The notes beneath the pieces are model-generated. The model made no database searches. It was not told the DNA's origin and saw only the letters and a list, made by a program, of their open reading frames with translations. Positions 49,860 through 58,961 of a DNA stretch of 64,000 bases are shown piece after piece. Numbering within the stretch: the stretch's first letter is position 1; each line of letters begins with the position of its first letter. The position numbers and the translations under genes are program-made. Source of the stretch: ZC4RG17 sp036380875 (GTDB lineage: Bacteria; Actinomycetota; Acidimicrobiia; Spongiisociales; ZC4RG35); the NCBI GenBank assembly GCA_036380875.1, contig DASVDX010000028.1, positions 38,591 to 102,590 on the forward strand, read 5' to 3'.

Positions 49860-50578
49860 TCCCACCGGTCGCCACGGAGCTGTATGCGTTGCCGATCGGC
49901 GAGTTCACCGCCGGTCGCGACCGCCTGGTGCGGCAGCTCGGAGAGGAAGGGAAGAAGGAGGAATCGGCCCAGGTGAAGCGGCTGCGGAAGCCGACCACCG
50001 ACGCCTGGGCTCTGAACCAGGTAGCTCGCCGAAATCCGGAGCTCATCGACCAGCTGGTCCAGGTCCACGAGGAGCTCCGAAGAGCAGGCGACCCGGTCGC
50101 CTTACGCCGGTCGTCGGAGAAGCGCATCCGCCTGCTCGAAGAGATCACAGCGGCGGCGGCCTCCGCTCTAGTCGACGCCGGTCACTCGGCGGAGGGAAGC
50201 GTTCGGGATCGGATCGGCCGTACCCTCCTCGCCGCAGCCGGAGACGAGAGCACCGAACAACAGCTGCGCCGAGGCATCCTCACCAAGACAGCCGACGTCT
50301 CCGCAGGCTGGCCCGAAGCTTTCGGTGTCTCCCCTCCGGGGCCTGCTGAGAAGGAGCCCGACCCCACAGTCGCCGAGGAGCTCCAGCTCCTCCAGGAAAG
50401 AGCCGAGGAGGCAGCCCAACTAGCCGACGAACTGAAGGCCCAGGCTCGAAAGGCGCGTGAAGAGCTGGAGGAGGTACGCCGACGGCTCGAGGACGCCGAA
50501 ACTGCGGCGAAGGAGGCCGATCGGGCGGCACGCGAAGCGAAACGGGCCTGGGAGGAAGCTCGGCGCCGCAGTCGCTGA
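49856..50578 (+). CDS. Coiled-coil protein co-translated with Ku
   Basis: The 240-residue protein begins at GTG 49856, overlapping the Ku stop (GTGA). Residues 1-90 are helical and conserved-looking (ELYALPIGEFTAGRDRLVRQL ... KRLRKPTTDAWALNQVARRNPELIDQLV). Residues 100-165 are a linker domain, and about 168-240 are a long coiled-coil rich in Glu, Arg and Ala (LLQERAEEAAQLADELKAQARKAREELEEVRRRLEDAE...). I recognise no named family. Translational coupling to Ku suggests a Ku-associated accessory or bridging factor in end joining (inference). Low-complexity charge could also reflect a nucleoid-binding role. Confidence 0.75.
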   Translation: MIPPVATELYALPIGEFTAGRDRLVRQLGEEGKKEESAQVKRLRKPTTDAWALNQVARRNPELIDQLVQVHEELRRAGDPVALRRSSEKRIRLLEEITAAAASALVDAGHSAEGSVRDRIGRTLLAAAGDESTEQQLRRGILTKTADVSAGWPEAFGVSPPGPAEKEPDPTVAEELQLLQERAEEAAQLADELKAQARKAREELEEVRRRLEDAETAAKEADRAAREAKRAWEEARRRSR

Positions 50579-50580
50579 AG

Positions 50581-52107
50581 TCACCGTCGCCACAGCGTTG
50601 GGCTGAACAACACCAGAACCGGGAAGATCTCGAGGCGTCCGACGATCATGAGCCCCGCGAGGAGCCACTTTCCGACATCGGCGAGCCCGCCGAAGTTCGC
50701 GGTCGGGCCGACAGCTCCCAAGCCGGGACCGACGTTGCCGAGCGAAGTCGCCACCGCCGAGGCTGCCGTCACCAGATCGAGTTGTTCGGTGACGTTGGCG
50801 TCGATGAAGCCGAGTAGGAACGTCCCGGTCATGAAGATCATCATGTAGAAGAGGAAGAACGACTGGACCGATTCGACGATCGGCTCCGGAACTCTCTTCC
50901 CGCCGAAGCTCACACTCGTCACCCGGCGGCGATTCAGGAAGTACCTGAGCTCGGCGCCCGCAGCCTTTCCCAGGATGCCGATGCGGTATGTCTTCACCGA
51001 ACCGGATGTCGACCCGGCCATCCCACCGAAGAACATCAGCGCCACGACCACGACTTGCAGAGCCGGACGCCAGGCCCCGAAATCGGTGGTGGCGAACCCC
51101 GTCGTGGTGAGGATCGAGACGACCGTGAACGTGGCGTCGGCGAACGCTCTGTCCCACCCGAACTCGGAGACGAGGCCACCGGCCACGATCACGACCGCGC
51201 CCAGCGTGATCCACAGGTAGAGGCGGAACTCGGGATTGGCCGTGTAAGCACGAGGTCGGCGAAGCGCTTTGTAGTGCAAGGCGAAGTTTGCGCCCGCGAG
51301 GAACATGAACAGCGTGATCACCCACTTGGTGTAGGGACTGAAGCCGGCAACCGAGGTCGGCTCCGTGCCGAATCCTCCCGTCGAAACCGTGGCGAACGCA
51401 TGGACGGTCGCCTGGAGAAGATCCATGTCGCCGATGGCGAGGAGGAAGATCAGAACGACCGTGAGCACCGCATACAAGAGCCACAGCCGTCTTGCGGTTT
51501 CCCGGAATCGGGGCGTGATCCGCTCCGGTGCCACACCCGGTGACTCGGCGCGGGCCAACTGGACCCCGCCTACGCCGAGGAGGGGAAGGATGGCGACAGA
51601 GAGGACGATCACCCCCATTCCTCCCAGGAACTGCGTGAGCCCCCGCCACAACGCGACTCCGACGGGAAGGGTCGACGGGTCGGCCAGGATCGAGGCTCCA
51701 GTGGTGGAGAAGCCGGAGGCGGCTTCGAAGAACGCGTCGGCGAGGTTCGGAATGGTTCCCGTCGTCAGGTACGGGAGGGCACCGGCCGCCGTCAACGCGA
51801 ACCAAGCGAGACCGACGGCGGCGAAGCCGTCTTTCATCCCGATCTCACGCGGCCGGCCTGCCGTCAGCCAGGCGACGGAGCCCAGGCCGATCGAAATCCC
51901 CGCCGCAAGGAGCATCCCGCCGGCCGTCTCCGTTTCGCCGATGGAGAACGACACCGCCGCCGGCACGAGCATCGCCACCCCGGTGGCGGCTACGGAGAAA
52001 CCCAGCACGAAGGTGACCGTGCGCACCATGGAACGGCGAGTGGACGATGTGGTGGTCAAGAGGCTCCTCGGAGTCGTGCCGCCTCGACGGAAATCCGCGA
52101 CCACCAT
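50581..52107 (-). CDS. trkH: Potassium uptake protein TrkH
   Basis: The 508-residue channel-like subunit of the Trk/Ktr K+ uptake system has four repeats of the M1-P-M2 fold. The P-loop signatures are SGFSTTGASI, FATVSTGGFGTEP, VSILTTTGFATTDFG and VATSLGNVGPG, with the glycine of each selectivity loop present. A cytosolic NAD-binding TrkA partner is required and is not encoded next to it. ATG 52107 has AGGAG seven bases upstream; a shorter start at 52029 (MVRTVTFVLG) is possible. Its 3' end is 2 bases from the convergent coiled-coil gene. Confidence 0.9.
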   Translation of the reverse strand: MVVADFRRGGTTPRSLLTTTSSTRRSMVRTVTFVLGFSVAATGVAMLVPAAVSFSIGETETAGGMLLAAGISIGLGSVAWLTAGRPREIGMKDGFAAVGLAWFALTAAGALPYLTTGTIPNLADAFFEAASGFSTTGASILADPSTLPVGVALWRGLTQFLGGMGVIVLSVAILPLLGVGGVQLARAESPGVAPERITPRFRETARRLWLLYAVLTVVLIFLLAIGDMDLLQATVHAFATVSTGGFGTEPTSVAGFSPYTKWVITLFMFLAGANFALHYKALRRPRAYTANPEFRLYLWITLGAVVIVAGGLVSEFGWDRAFADATFTVVSILTTTGFATTDFGAWRPALQVVVVALMFFGGMAGSTSGSVKTYRIGILGKAAGAELRYFLNRRRVTSVSFGGKRVPEPIVESVQSFFLFYMMIFMTGTFLLGFIDANVTEQLDLVTAASAVATSLGNVGPGLGAVGPTANFGGLADVGKWLLAGLMIVGRLEIFPVLVLFSPTLWRR

Positions 52108-52257
52108 TTCACTCCTCTCGCGGAGTATGGCGGTGATTTCCGCGATCTATTTCAGGTGGCGTGTCCCGAACGACAGTCGGCAGACCGGCCGGGGAGCGGG
52201 GGCACACGGCCTGCCGGCGCCCGAGGACGTGTTGGGAGCCTATAACTCAGTCCACAA

Positions 52258-53112
52258 TTGGACTCCTTCGTCTTCGCCGCGGTCCTCTTCGCCGCCGCCT
52301 GCCATGCCGGCTGGAATGCCGCCATCAAGATCGGCCTCGATGCACTGACATCGTTGGTGCTGATCACGACCAGCTCAGGGCTCGTCGCCCTGGCGCTCAT
52401 CCCGTTCGTCGGCTTGCCGCCGGCGGCGGCTTGGCCATGGGTGGTCGCTTCCGTCCTCATCCACCTGTTCTATTTCATCGGGCTGAGCGAGGCCTATCGC
52501 ACCGGCGATCTCGGCCAGGTGTACCCGCTGGCGAGAGGCACAGCGCCGCTCATGACCGCCGGCGTATCCGCTCTCCTGATCGGCGAGCAGATCGGTGGCG
52601 CCGGCTGGGCCGGCATCGCCGTTCTCGCCGCAGGCGTCCTCCTGCTCTCGTTGCGGGGCGGGCGCCTTCTCGAACCGCCGGACAAGCGGGCCGTCATTTT
52701 CGCGCTGTTCACCGCGTTGACTATCTGCCTGTATTCGGTGGTCGACGGTATCGGAGGACGCGCCGCCAGCGACCCGCATCGCTACACCCTGGCGCTGTTC
52801 GTGGGCAACGCCTCCATCCTGACGGTCTACTTCGCCATCCGGCGCTCGTCTGTGACCGAACCTGTTCTGCGCCCGATGCTGCGGTCGTGGCGAGTCGGCG
52901 TCGTCGGCGGAACCTTGCAGCTCCTGTCCTACGGCATCGCGATCTGGGCGATGACGCGTGCCCCGATTGCGCTCGTCGCCGCCCTACGTGAGACGAGCGT
53001 CCTGTTCGGAGCGCTGTTAGCCATCGTGTTCCTGAAGGAACAGCTCCGCCCCGCACGCCTGGTTGCGGCCCTGATGATCGTTGTCGGGCTCTGGCTGATC
53101 CGGATCAGCTGA
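52258..53112 (+). CDS. EamA/DMT family transporter
   Basis: The 284-residue membrane protein has ten helices in two EamA halves (FVFAAVLFAAACHAGWNAAIKIGLDALTS ... YPLARGTAPLMTAGVSALLIGEQIGGAGWAGIAVLAAGVLLL ... APIALVAALRETSVLFGALLAIVFLKEQLRPARLVAALMIVVGLWLI). It is a drug/metabolite-type exporter with unknown cargo. It starts at TTG 52258; a TATAAC at 52241-52246 directly upstream could be the -10 of a nearly leaderless transcript. It is divergent from trkH, with 150 bases between. Confidence 0.85.
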   Translation: MDSFVFAAVLFAAACHAGWNAAIKIGLDALTSLVLITTSSGLVALALIPFVGLPPAAAWPWVVASVLIHLFYFIGLSEAYRTGDLGQVYPLARGTAPLMTAGVSALLIGEQIGGAGWAGIAVLAAGVLLLSLRGGRLLEPPDKRAVIFALFTALTICLYSVVDGIGGRAASDPHRYTLALFVGNASILTVYFAIRRSSVTEPVLRPMLRSWRVGVVGGTLQLLSYGIAIWAMTRAPIALVAALRETSVLFGALLAIVFLKEQLRPARLVAALMIVVGLWLIRIS

Positions 53113-53187
53113 CCAGTGCCGTTCGGCCCTGGCGCGTCGTCCGAACCCACGGCAGTTTCAGCAACGAAGGATCCATCGGGAGTGAAC

Positions 53188-54723
53188 ATGGGCGCAAGAG
53201 GAGGCCTTGCCGTTCGACAGGATGCCATCGAACGGCGCGTCGCCATGACGTGGCGAGACAGAGCCTGGTCCGATCCCCGACTCGGCATGCTGGTCGCAGG
53301 AGTGCTGGTCGCGGCCTCGGCAGCGATCAGTGCCTCGCTCCTACCCCGGGGACCTGTGACCACAGCGGAAGCCCTGTGGTCGATGGTCTCGGCGTTGCTC
53401 GTCGGGCTCTTGGCCGGGTTCGTGTCGGTCAGCCCGTGGAGCTTCCTGGTCCTACCCGTCGTCTATGTCCTGGTCCTCGAGGTGGGCAGGGTTTCGATCG
53501 TCGGTCCCACAGTGGATGCCATCCACCTCGATGCTTTCTACGGGATCGTCGCCTTCGTCGTCGGCCGGGTCTTCCACGGGCTCCTGGTGCTGTTGCCGAT
53601 GGAAGTCGGCATCTCGTTCGGGGCGTGGCTGGCATACCGTGCCGGCCATCCTCGAGCACTTGCTCCCGGGGTCCTGCGCTGGGCGCTCACCACTCTCGGG
53701 TCGTTGGCTGTCATCGCTCTGGCGCTGTTGATCGCACGACCCGCCACAACCGCTCCTGTGATCGGCACCGATGGCGAGCCGGTGGCCGGCTCGATTGCCG
53801 AACTCGCGACCGTCTCAGTAGGTGGTCATGAACAGGTGGTCATGATCCGTGGCCGGGATGTGGCCAATCCAGTGCTCCTCTATCTGGCCGGTGGTCCGGG
53901 TGGGACCGACTTGGGTGCGATCCGACGCGACGCCGGACTCGAGGAGGAATTCGTCGTAGCGGTATGGGAGCAGCGCGGTGCCGGGAAGTCCTACGCCGCC
54001 TTGGATCCAGCCGAGACGCTCACGGTCGACCAACTCGTCGCTGACACGATCGAGGTGACCAACTACCTCCGCGAGCGGTTCGAAAGGGAGAAGATCTTCC
54101 TGGTCGGCCAGTCGTGGGGTTCGACTCTCGGCGTCCTCGCCGTTCAGGCCCGGCCGGACCTGTATCACGCCTTCGTGGGAGTCGGTCAGATGGTCAGTCA
54201 GCGTGAAACCGATGTCATGTTCTGGGAGGACGCACTGGCCTGGGCCCAGGCGACAGGCAACGAAGACTTGGCGGCGACCCTCCGACGCAACGGTCCTCCG
54301 CCCTACGCCGAGCTCTTGCAATACGACCCGGTCGTGGGCCATGAGCACGACTGGAACGCCTACCCAGAGCTGGACCTGAGCAACGAGATGCCGAACATCC
54401 TCTTCGTGCCCGAGTACTCGTTCATGGACGGGATCAATGCCTTCAGAGGCTTCCTCGACACGAACGCCACTCTCTACCCGCAGCTCCAGGGAATCGACTT
54501 TCGTCAGGACGTTCGAAGGCTCGACGTACCCATCTACATGGTGCTCGGCGAACACGAAGCGCGGGGTCGTGCAGTGCTCGCCGAAGAGTGGTTCACCGCG
54601 GTCGACGCACCGTCGAAGGAGCGGTTCGTCTTCGAGGGCGCGGGTCATCGGGCCAACTTCGACCGACCGGCGGAGTTTCGGGCGGTGATGAGCCACGTGC
54701 TGAAGCAGTCGGTGCCTCGGTGA
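53188..54723 (+). CDS. Membrane-anchored alpha/beta-hydrolase (prolyl-iminopeptidase-like)
   Basis: The 511-residue protein has an N-terminal region (about 35-185) with four or five helices that includes a CPBP-like FHGLLVLLPMEVG segment. A hydrolase domain follows (about 215-511): LLYLAGGPGGTDLGAIRRD (oxyanion HGGPG-like motif), VWEQRGAGKSY, nucleophile serine in LVGQSWGSTLGV and histidine in GAGHRANFDRP. The acid is probably in YMVLGEHEARG. These features match the prolyl aminopeptidase/S33 group, though membrane-tethered. ATG 53188 has GGGAG five bases upstream; a GTG at 53116 would add 24 unconserved residues. Confidence 0.82.
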   Translation: MGARGGLAVRQDAIERRVAMTWRDRAWSDPRLGMLVAGVLVAASAAISASLLPRGPVTTAEALWSMVSALLVGLLAGFVSVSPWSFLVLPVVYVLVLEVGRVSIVGPTVDAIHLDAFYGIVAFVVGRVFHGLLVLLPMEVGISFGAWLAYRAGHPRALAPGVLRWALTTLGSLAVIALALLIARPATTAPVIGTDGEPVAGSIAELATVSVGGHEQVVMIRGRDVANPVLLYLAGGPGGTDLGAIRRDAGLEEEFVVAVWEQRGAGKSYAALDPAETLTVDQLVADTIEVTNYLRERFEREKIFLVGQSWGSTLGVLAVQARPDLYHAFVGVGQMVSQRETDVMFWEDALAWAQATGNEDLAATLRRNGPPPYAELLQYDPVVGHEHDWNAYPELDLSNEMPNILFVPEYSFMDGINAFRGFLDTNATLYPQLQGIDFRQDVRRLDVPIYMVLGEHEARGRAVLAEEWFTAVDAPSKERFVFEGAGHRANFDRPAEFRAVMSHVLKQSVPR

Positions 54724-54756
54724 GTGGGGGACGGCTTCGATCTCAGCAGCCGGATC

Positions 54757-55620
54757 TCATTGCCGTGTGGCCACGCCGCATCTGCGGACTGCCTGGAATC
54801 CGACGCTCGTGTAGAGGTGAGCGGCGGCGGGGTTGTCCGGCTCGTACACGATCTTCACACTCTCGGCGCCCGCCGCCGCAAGGCGGTCGAGGCCGGCCGT
54901 GAGGAGGTGGCGAGCCAGGCCTCGTCGCTGATGGGCGTCCTCGGTGCGCATGGGCTCCACCAGGCCCGTCTTGGTCACCGGGTCGAACCAGAACAGGCCG
55001 TACCCCGCTAGATCATCGCTCTCGTCTAGGACCACCAGGTCGAGATCGGGCCGATACAACGACGTCTGACGGAGGCGCTCCTCTACTTCCGGGCCACTGC
55101 GGCCGCTCATGTGGTGGGGTCGTGATCCGGTCTCGAGTCGAGTCGCGAGCCGGTATCGGCGATCGAGCGGACTGACCGGTGGGCGGTCCTCGATGTCCAT
55201 CCAGGTTTCGACCGTCTCGTCCCTGGTCACCTCGAAGCCGTACCCAGCGAGGATCGCGATCAGAGCTTCGTCGGCCAGGTCGACGGTGATCTCTAGCGGT
55301 TCCAGACCGCGTTCCTGTGCGTGGGTCACGCCACGCTCGACGATGTGTGCCACCCAGGCCGGGGTCGAGTCCGGAAGGAACATCGGGACGAGGCTCGTAG
55401 CATCGGGCCAAGCGATGGCGACCACCGCGGCGGCAGGCTGGTCCGACTCGTCGAACCAGAACAGCTGCGGGAAGGCGTCGGTCGGCCGAGAGACACGCCA
55501 CCACCATTGGAAGTCGGCCGCCTCGTAGAGCCCGGCCGTGGGGTGAGCCGAGCGCCCGCGCTGGAGGAGGGTCGTCACCGCTTCCAGGTAGTCGAGTCCA
55601 GCGAGGTACCGCTCGCGCAC
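54757..55620 (-). CDS. Tandem GNAT acetyltransferase-like protein
   Basis: The 287-residue protein has a degenerate N-terminal GNAT-like half (about 1-135) and a complete C-terminal GNAT domain (about 150-287). The second has VEPMRTEDAHQRRGLARHLLTAGLDRLAAAGA (acetyl-CoA-binding Q/RxxGxG/A motif) and YEPDNPAAAHLYTSVGF. The substrate is unknown; such two-domain GNATs acetylate amines, antibiotics or peptides. It is convergent with the hydrolase gene and lies 26 bases downstream of the P-type ATPase stop on the same strand. Confidence 0.85.
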   Translation of the reverse strand: MRERYLAGLDYLEAVTTLLQRGRSAHPTAGLYEAADFQWWWRVSRPTDAFPQLFWFDESDQPAAAVVAIAWPDATSLVPMFLPDSTPAWVAHIVERGVTHAQERGLEPLEITVDLADEALIAILAGYGFEVTRDETVETWMDIEDRPPVSPLDRRYRLATRLETGSRPHHMSGRSGPEVEERLRQTSLYRPDLDLVVLDESDDLAGYGLFWFDPVTKTGLVEPMRTEDAHQRRGLARHLLTAGLDRLAAAGAESVKIVYEPDNPAAAHLYTSVGFQAVRRCGVATRQ

Positions 55621-55646
55621 GGTGCAAGGCTATGCCACCGGATGGC

Positions 55647-57566
55647 TCAAACAACCTCGGGGGCAGGACGGCGCGGCTCCGGCGTCACGAACTCGTGGTA
55701 GTCGGCCAGGGGTCGTCTCACCGCAACGACCCGAACCGCGTTCAGGATCGCCAGCAGGTCGATCGCCTCTTGGGCGGCCGCCCCGAGGAGAGGGGGAAGC
55801 ATCCCTGCTACGGCGAGCACCATGCCGACCATCGACAGGGCGATGCCCCCGACGGCGCTCTGGAGAGCGATGCGACGCATCCGCTCGCCGATGTGGAGGA
55901 GCTCGTCGAGGCGTTCGAGCGACGAGTCGAGAACCACCGCGCCGGCAGCCTCGGTCGTCACGTCGCTTTCTCGCCCGAAGGCCACTCCTATGTCGGCAGC
56001 CGCCATGGCGGGAGCGTCGTTTATGCCGTCGCCGAGAAAAAGGGTGGTTCCCCTTTCGTTTTCGCGGAGGACGATCGCCAGTTTCTCCTCCGGCGAAGTC
56101 TCGGCGTGGATCTCGTCGATCCCCACGTGTTCTGCGAGATATGCCACCTCGCTTCTCCGGTCGCCAGAGATGAGCATCGTCCGGGTCACGCCGTGGCGTG
56201 GACCCAGATGACTGACGAACTCCGCGGCCCCCAGTCGGGGCTGATCGCGGAACTGGAAGGTGGCGGCGTAGCGGCCGTCGATCAGCACGACCGACTCCAT
56301 TCCCGCCTCGCGCGGAGGGAGGCCGGAAGCGGCCTCGCCGAGGAGCTGCTCCGCCGACCGTCGGCTCGTGATTCGCACGTCCCGGCCGTCGACCGTGCCC
56401 AACAGGCCGGCGCCGGGGATCTCTGACAGCCGCTCGACGTCCGCGGTGAAGTCTTCGCCGAGCTGTTTCTCGGCGGTCTCGACGATCGGTGCGGCCAATG
56501 GGTGGCGGGAGTAGCGCTCCAGGGCACCGGCGAGGTGCAACACCTCACTCCGCTCGAAGCCCTCCCCGATGTCGACGTTGGTCACCGAGGCACGCCCGTA
56601 CGTGAGCGTCCCGGTCTTGTCGAACATCATGATCGTGGCTTTGGGGATCCGTTCGAGGACGCCTGGATCCTTGATGATGATCGCCGACCGGGCCGCAAGC
56701 GATATCGCTCCCACGATCGCCACCGGGACACCGATCAGTAGCGGGCAGGGCGTGGCGATCACCATCACGGAGAGGAACCGCTCGGGATCCGACGACACCG
56801 CCCAGCCGAGCAACCCCATCGCCAGGGCGAGCACCGTGTACCACGCACCGAGGCGGTCGGCGAGACGTCGCATCCGGGGACGATTTGCCTCGGCCTCTTC
56901 CAGGACGCCAACGATCTGGGCGTACCGCGAGTCGGCGGCGGTCTTGGTGGCGCGGACCACCAGGGCGTCTTCGCCGTTTATGGCTCCGGAGAGGACCTTG
57001 GATCCGACCGATTTGGTGATCACATACGGCTCGCCGGTCAGATAGGACTCGTCCATCGCCCCGCGTCCGGACACCACCTCGCCGTCGACCGGACACACCT
57101 CGTGGGGCAGGACCAACAGCCGGTCGTCGACCTCGATCTCGGAGACCGGGATGTCCTCCGTTTTTCCGTTGCCCCCGTCGACGAGTCGGTGAGCCAGCGT
57201 CGGAGCGCGCTTGGCGAGAGCCTCGAGTACTCGGGACGCTCGGGCGGTAGCGGCTTCCTCGAGCGCCTCACCTCCCGAGAGCATCAGCACGATGATGGCT
57301 GCTACCAGCCACTCGCCGAGGAGGACCGCGGTCACGATGGCGATGGCGGCTAGGAGGTCGGCTCCGGGATTGCGGGCGATCAGGTCCTTGGTGATGTCCC
57401 ACACGATGGGAATCCCGCCGATCACGACGAGCGCGACCAGAGGCGCGGTACGAGCCGTCTGAGATGCGTCGCCTGCCGACAGGATCAACGAGATGGCGAT
57501 GGCGACCAGGGACGCCATCGCGATGACCCCCTGACGCGACTGAAGGAACAGACGGAGACGGCTCAT
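55647..57566 (-). CDS. Heavy-metal P1B-type ATPase
   Basis: The 639-residue efflux pump has about six to eight helices. The ion-path motif is IATPCPLLIGVPVA (TPC type) around residue 275, the phosphorylated aspartate is D316 in MMFDKTGTLTYG, the nucleotide-binding signature is SRHPLAAP (HP motif), the actuator domain has DESYLTGEPY, and GDGINDAPAMAAADIGVAFG is present. The N-terminal cytosolic metal-binding domain seen in CopA/ZntA is absent, and the TPC (not CPC) motif resembles P1B-4-like Co/Fe/Zn exporters. The exact metal is uncertain. It starts 13 bases after the MarR-GNAT stop, so may share its transcript. Confidence 0.9.
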   Translation of the reverse strand: MSRLRLFLQSRQGVIAMASLVAIAISLILSAGDASQTARTAPLVALVVIGGIPIVWDITKDLIARNPGADLLAAIAIVTAVLLGEWLVAAIIVLMLSGGEALEEAATARASRVLEALAKRAPTLAHRLVDGGNGKTEDIPVSEIEVDDRLLVLPHEVCPVDGEVVSGRGAMDESYLTGEPYVITKSVGSKVLSGAINGEDALVVRATKTAADSRYAQIVGVLEEAEANRPRMRRLADRLGAWYTVLALAMGLLGWAVSSDPERFLSVMVIATPCPLLIGVPVAIVGAISLAARSAIIIKDPGVLERIPKATIMMFDKTGTLTYGRASVTNVDIGEGFERSEVLHLAGALERYSRHPLAAPIVETAEKQLGEDFTADVERLSEIPGAGLLGTVDGRDVRITSRRSAEQLLGEAASGLPPREAGMESVVLIDGRYAATFQFRDQPRLGAAEFVSHLGPRHGVTRTMLISGDRRSEVAYLAEHVGIDEIHAETSPEEKLAIVLRENERGTTLFLGDGINDAPAMAAADIGVAFGRESDVTTEAAGAVVLDSSLERLDELLHIGERMRRIALQSAVGGIALSMVGMVLAVAGMLPPLLGAAAQEAIDLLAILNAVRVVAVRRPLADYHEFVTPEPRRPAPEVV

Positions 57567-57579
57567 TCCGCCTCGAACC

Positions 57580-58530
57580 CTAGGGCGTCAGATCGAGCTC
57601 CCAGGTCTCACCGATGAGGTCGTGCCCGAAGCTGTGGTGTGGCTCTTCGTGGACGAGGACGTACCCTTCCTCTTTGTAGATGCGCCTCGCCGCTCCGAGG
57701 ACGTGGTTGGTCCAGAGCGTGATCTTCCGGTAGCCGACCTGGCGTGCGAACCGAGTGCACTCCTGGACGAGGCGCCGGCCGATGCCGAGACCGCGGGCGT
57801 GGGGCTCGACCAGGAGCAGCCGCAGCTTCGCCACGCCTTCTTGCTCCGGATGCTCGACGAGGAACACAGAACCGACGTTCTCGCCGTCCTTCTCTGCGAT
57901 CCAGCACCGCTCGCGCCGGGGATCGAAGTTGCGAATGAAGTCGGCGACGATCTCGGCGACCAGCGCCTCGAAGGTCTCGTCCCAGCCGTACTCCTGGTTG
58001 TAGAGGACGCCGTGGCGGTGCACGACCCAGCCCATGTCACCCGGCTGGTGCGGCCGCAGGATGTAGGGGGTGCGGTGCTCCTCGGGTGCCGTGAGGAGCG
58101 ACTCGATCGTGCCCATTGCCTGCACGAGGCGATGCTGCTCTTCGGGTGTCAGCTCCCGGAGCATTCCCTCGATCTGGTGCCGGGAGGCGGCGTTGAGCTC
58201 GCTGAAGGCTTTTTGCCCTTCATCGGTCAACGAGAGGAGCATCTGTCTCCCGTCTTCGTCGGAACGTCGCCGGCCGACCAGCCCGCGCTGTTGGAGACGG
58301 CGGAGGATCCGGCTCAGGTACCCGGGATCCAGGTCGAGCTCTCGAGCGAGATGGGTAGCCGTCGTCCCTTCGTGGTGGGCGAGTTCGTAGACCACCCGTG
58401 CCTCGGCGAGGGAGAAAGGGCTTTTCAAGAGTCCCTCTTGGAGGACTCCGATCTGCTTGGTGTAGAAGCGGTTGAACCGTCGAACGGCTTCGACTCGCGG
58501 TCCCAGACTGGCGTCGGCTCCAGCTTCCAT
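57580..58530 (-). CDS. MarR-GNAT bifunctional regulator/acetyltransferase
   Basis: The 316-residue protein has a MarR winged helix in residues 1-150 (FNRFYTKQIGVLQEGLLKSPFSLAEARVVYELAHHEGTTATHLARELDLDPGYLSRILRRLQQRGLVGRR) and a GNAT acetyltransferase in about 165-316 (LRLLLVEPHARGLGIGRRLVQECTRFARQVGYRKITLWTNHVLGAARRIYKEEGY). This fusion is a known but unstudied family. Met at 58530 is chosen; the longer frame crosses the promoter. It is divergent from the 58611 membrane gene and precedes the metal ATPase, which it may regulate together with its own gene. Confidence 0.9.
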   Translation of the reverse strand: MEAGADASLGPRVEAVRRFNRFYTKQIGVLQEGLLKSPFSLAEARVVYELAHHEGTTATHLARELDLDPGYLSRILRRLQQRGLVGRRRSDEDGRQMLLSLTDEGQKAFSELNAASRHQIEGMLRELTPEEQHRLVQAMGTIESLLTAPEEHRTPYILRPHQPGDMGWVVHRHGVLYNQEYGWDETFEALVAEIVADFIRNFDPRRERCWIAEKDGENVGSVFLVEHPEQEGVAKLRLLLVEPHARGLGIGRRLVQECTRFARQVGYRKITLWTNHVLGAARRIYKEEGYVLVHEEPHHSFGHDLIGETWELDLTP

Positions 58531-58533
58531 AGC

Positions 58534-58570
58534 AGTTGACGTATATAAGCGAATTAGTTGACAATAGCAA
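58534..58570 (-). promoter_or_regulatory. Promoter with direct repeats before the MarR-GNAT gene
   Basis: On the minus strand, TTGCTA (58570-58565) and TATATA (58547-58542) are 17 bases apart. Two copies of AGTTGAC (plus-strand reading, 58534-58540 and 58556-58562) are spaced 22 bases apart, two helical turns, flanking the -10. They are candidate binding half-sites for the MarR domain. The stretch is strikingly AT-rich for this window. Confidence 0.55.
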
Positions 58571-58610
58571 ATATCGTCGTTTAGAGAGCGAGCCGCGGCA
58601 GCATTCCGAC

Positions 58611-58961
58611 ATGGCGTTCGTCGAATGGATCGGCCGGATGGGTGCTCTCCTCTTCGCACTCGTCACGGCCGGGTTGGTGGCGTGGTTCCTGATGTTGGGG
58701 GCTCCGCTCTTCTCCTATCTGCTCGTCCCGCTCGTCTTCGCTTCCCTAATGATCTTCGGGGCGGCGGGACGGAACACCCGGCTCATGTGGGTGGGGGCGA
58801 TCGGAGCGGCGGCGTTCGGGGCGTTGGCCGTCGCCGGTGTGGGCACGCAGTTCCTCTTCTTGGGCCTTGGTTGCCTGATCTCCACAGCACTGTTCAGTTG
58901 GGGCGCCAGCCAACGGCGCGCCAGAGTCGACAGCCGTGCGATCTCCGCAGACGCTGAGTGA
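58611..58961 (+). CDS. Small membrane protein, unknown function
   Basis: The 116-residue protein has three or four hydrophobic helices (about 8-28, 30-50, 58-75 and 78-97) and a charged tail (ASQRRARVDSRAISADAE). ATG 58611 is taken rather than an upstream in-frame ATG at 58536, which would lie within the divergent MarR-GNAT promoter. It overlaps the next gene by 26 bases. No family recognised. Confidence 0.68.
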   Translation: MAFVEWIGRMGALLFALVTAGLVAWFLMLGAPLFSYLLVPLVFASLMIFGAAGRNTRLMWVGAIGAAAFGALAVAGVGTQFLFLGLGCLISTALFSWGASQRRARVDSRAISADAE

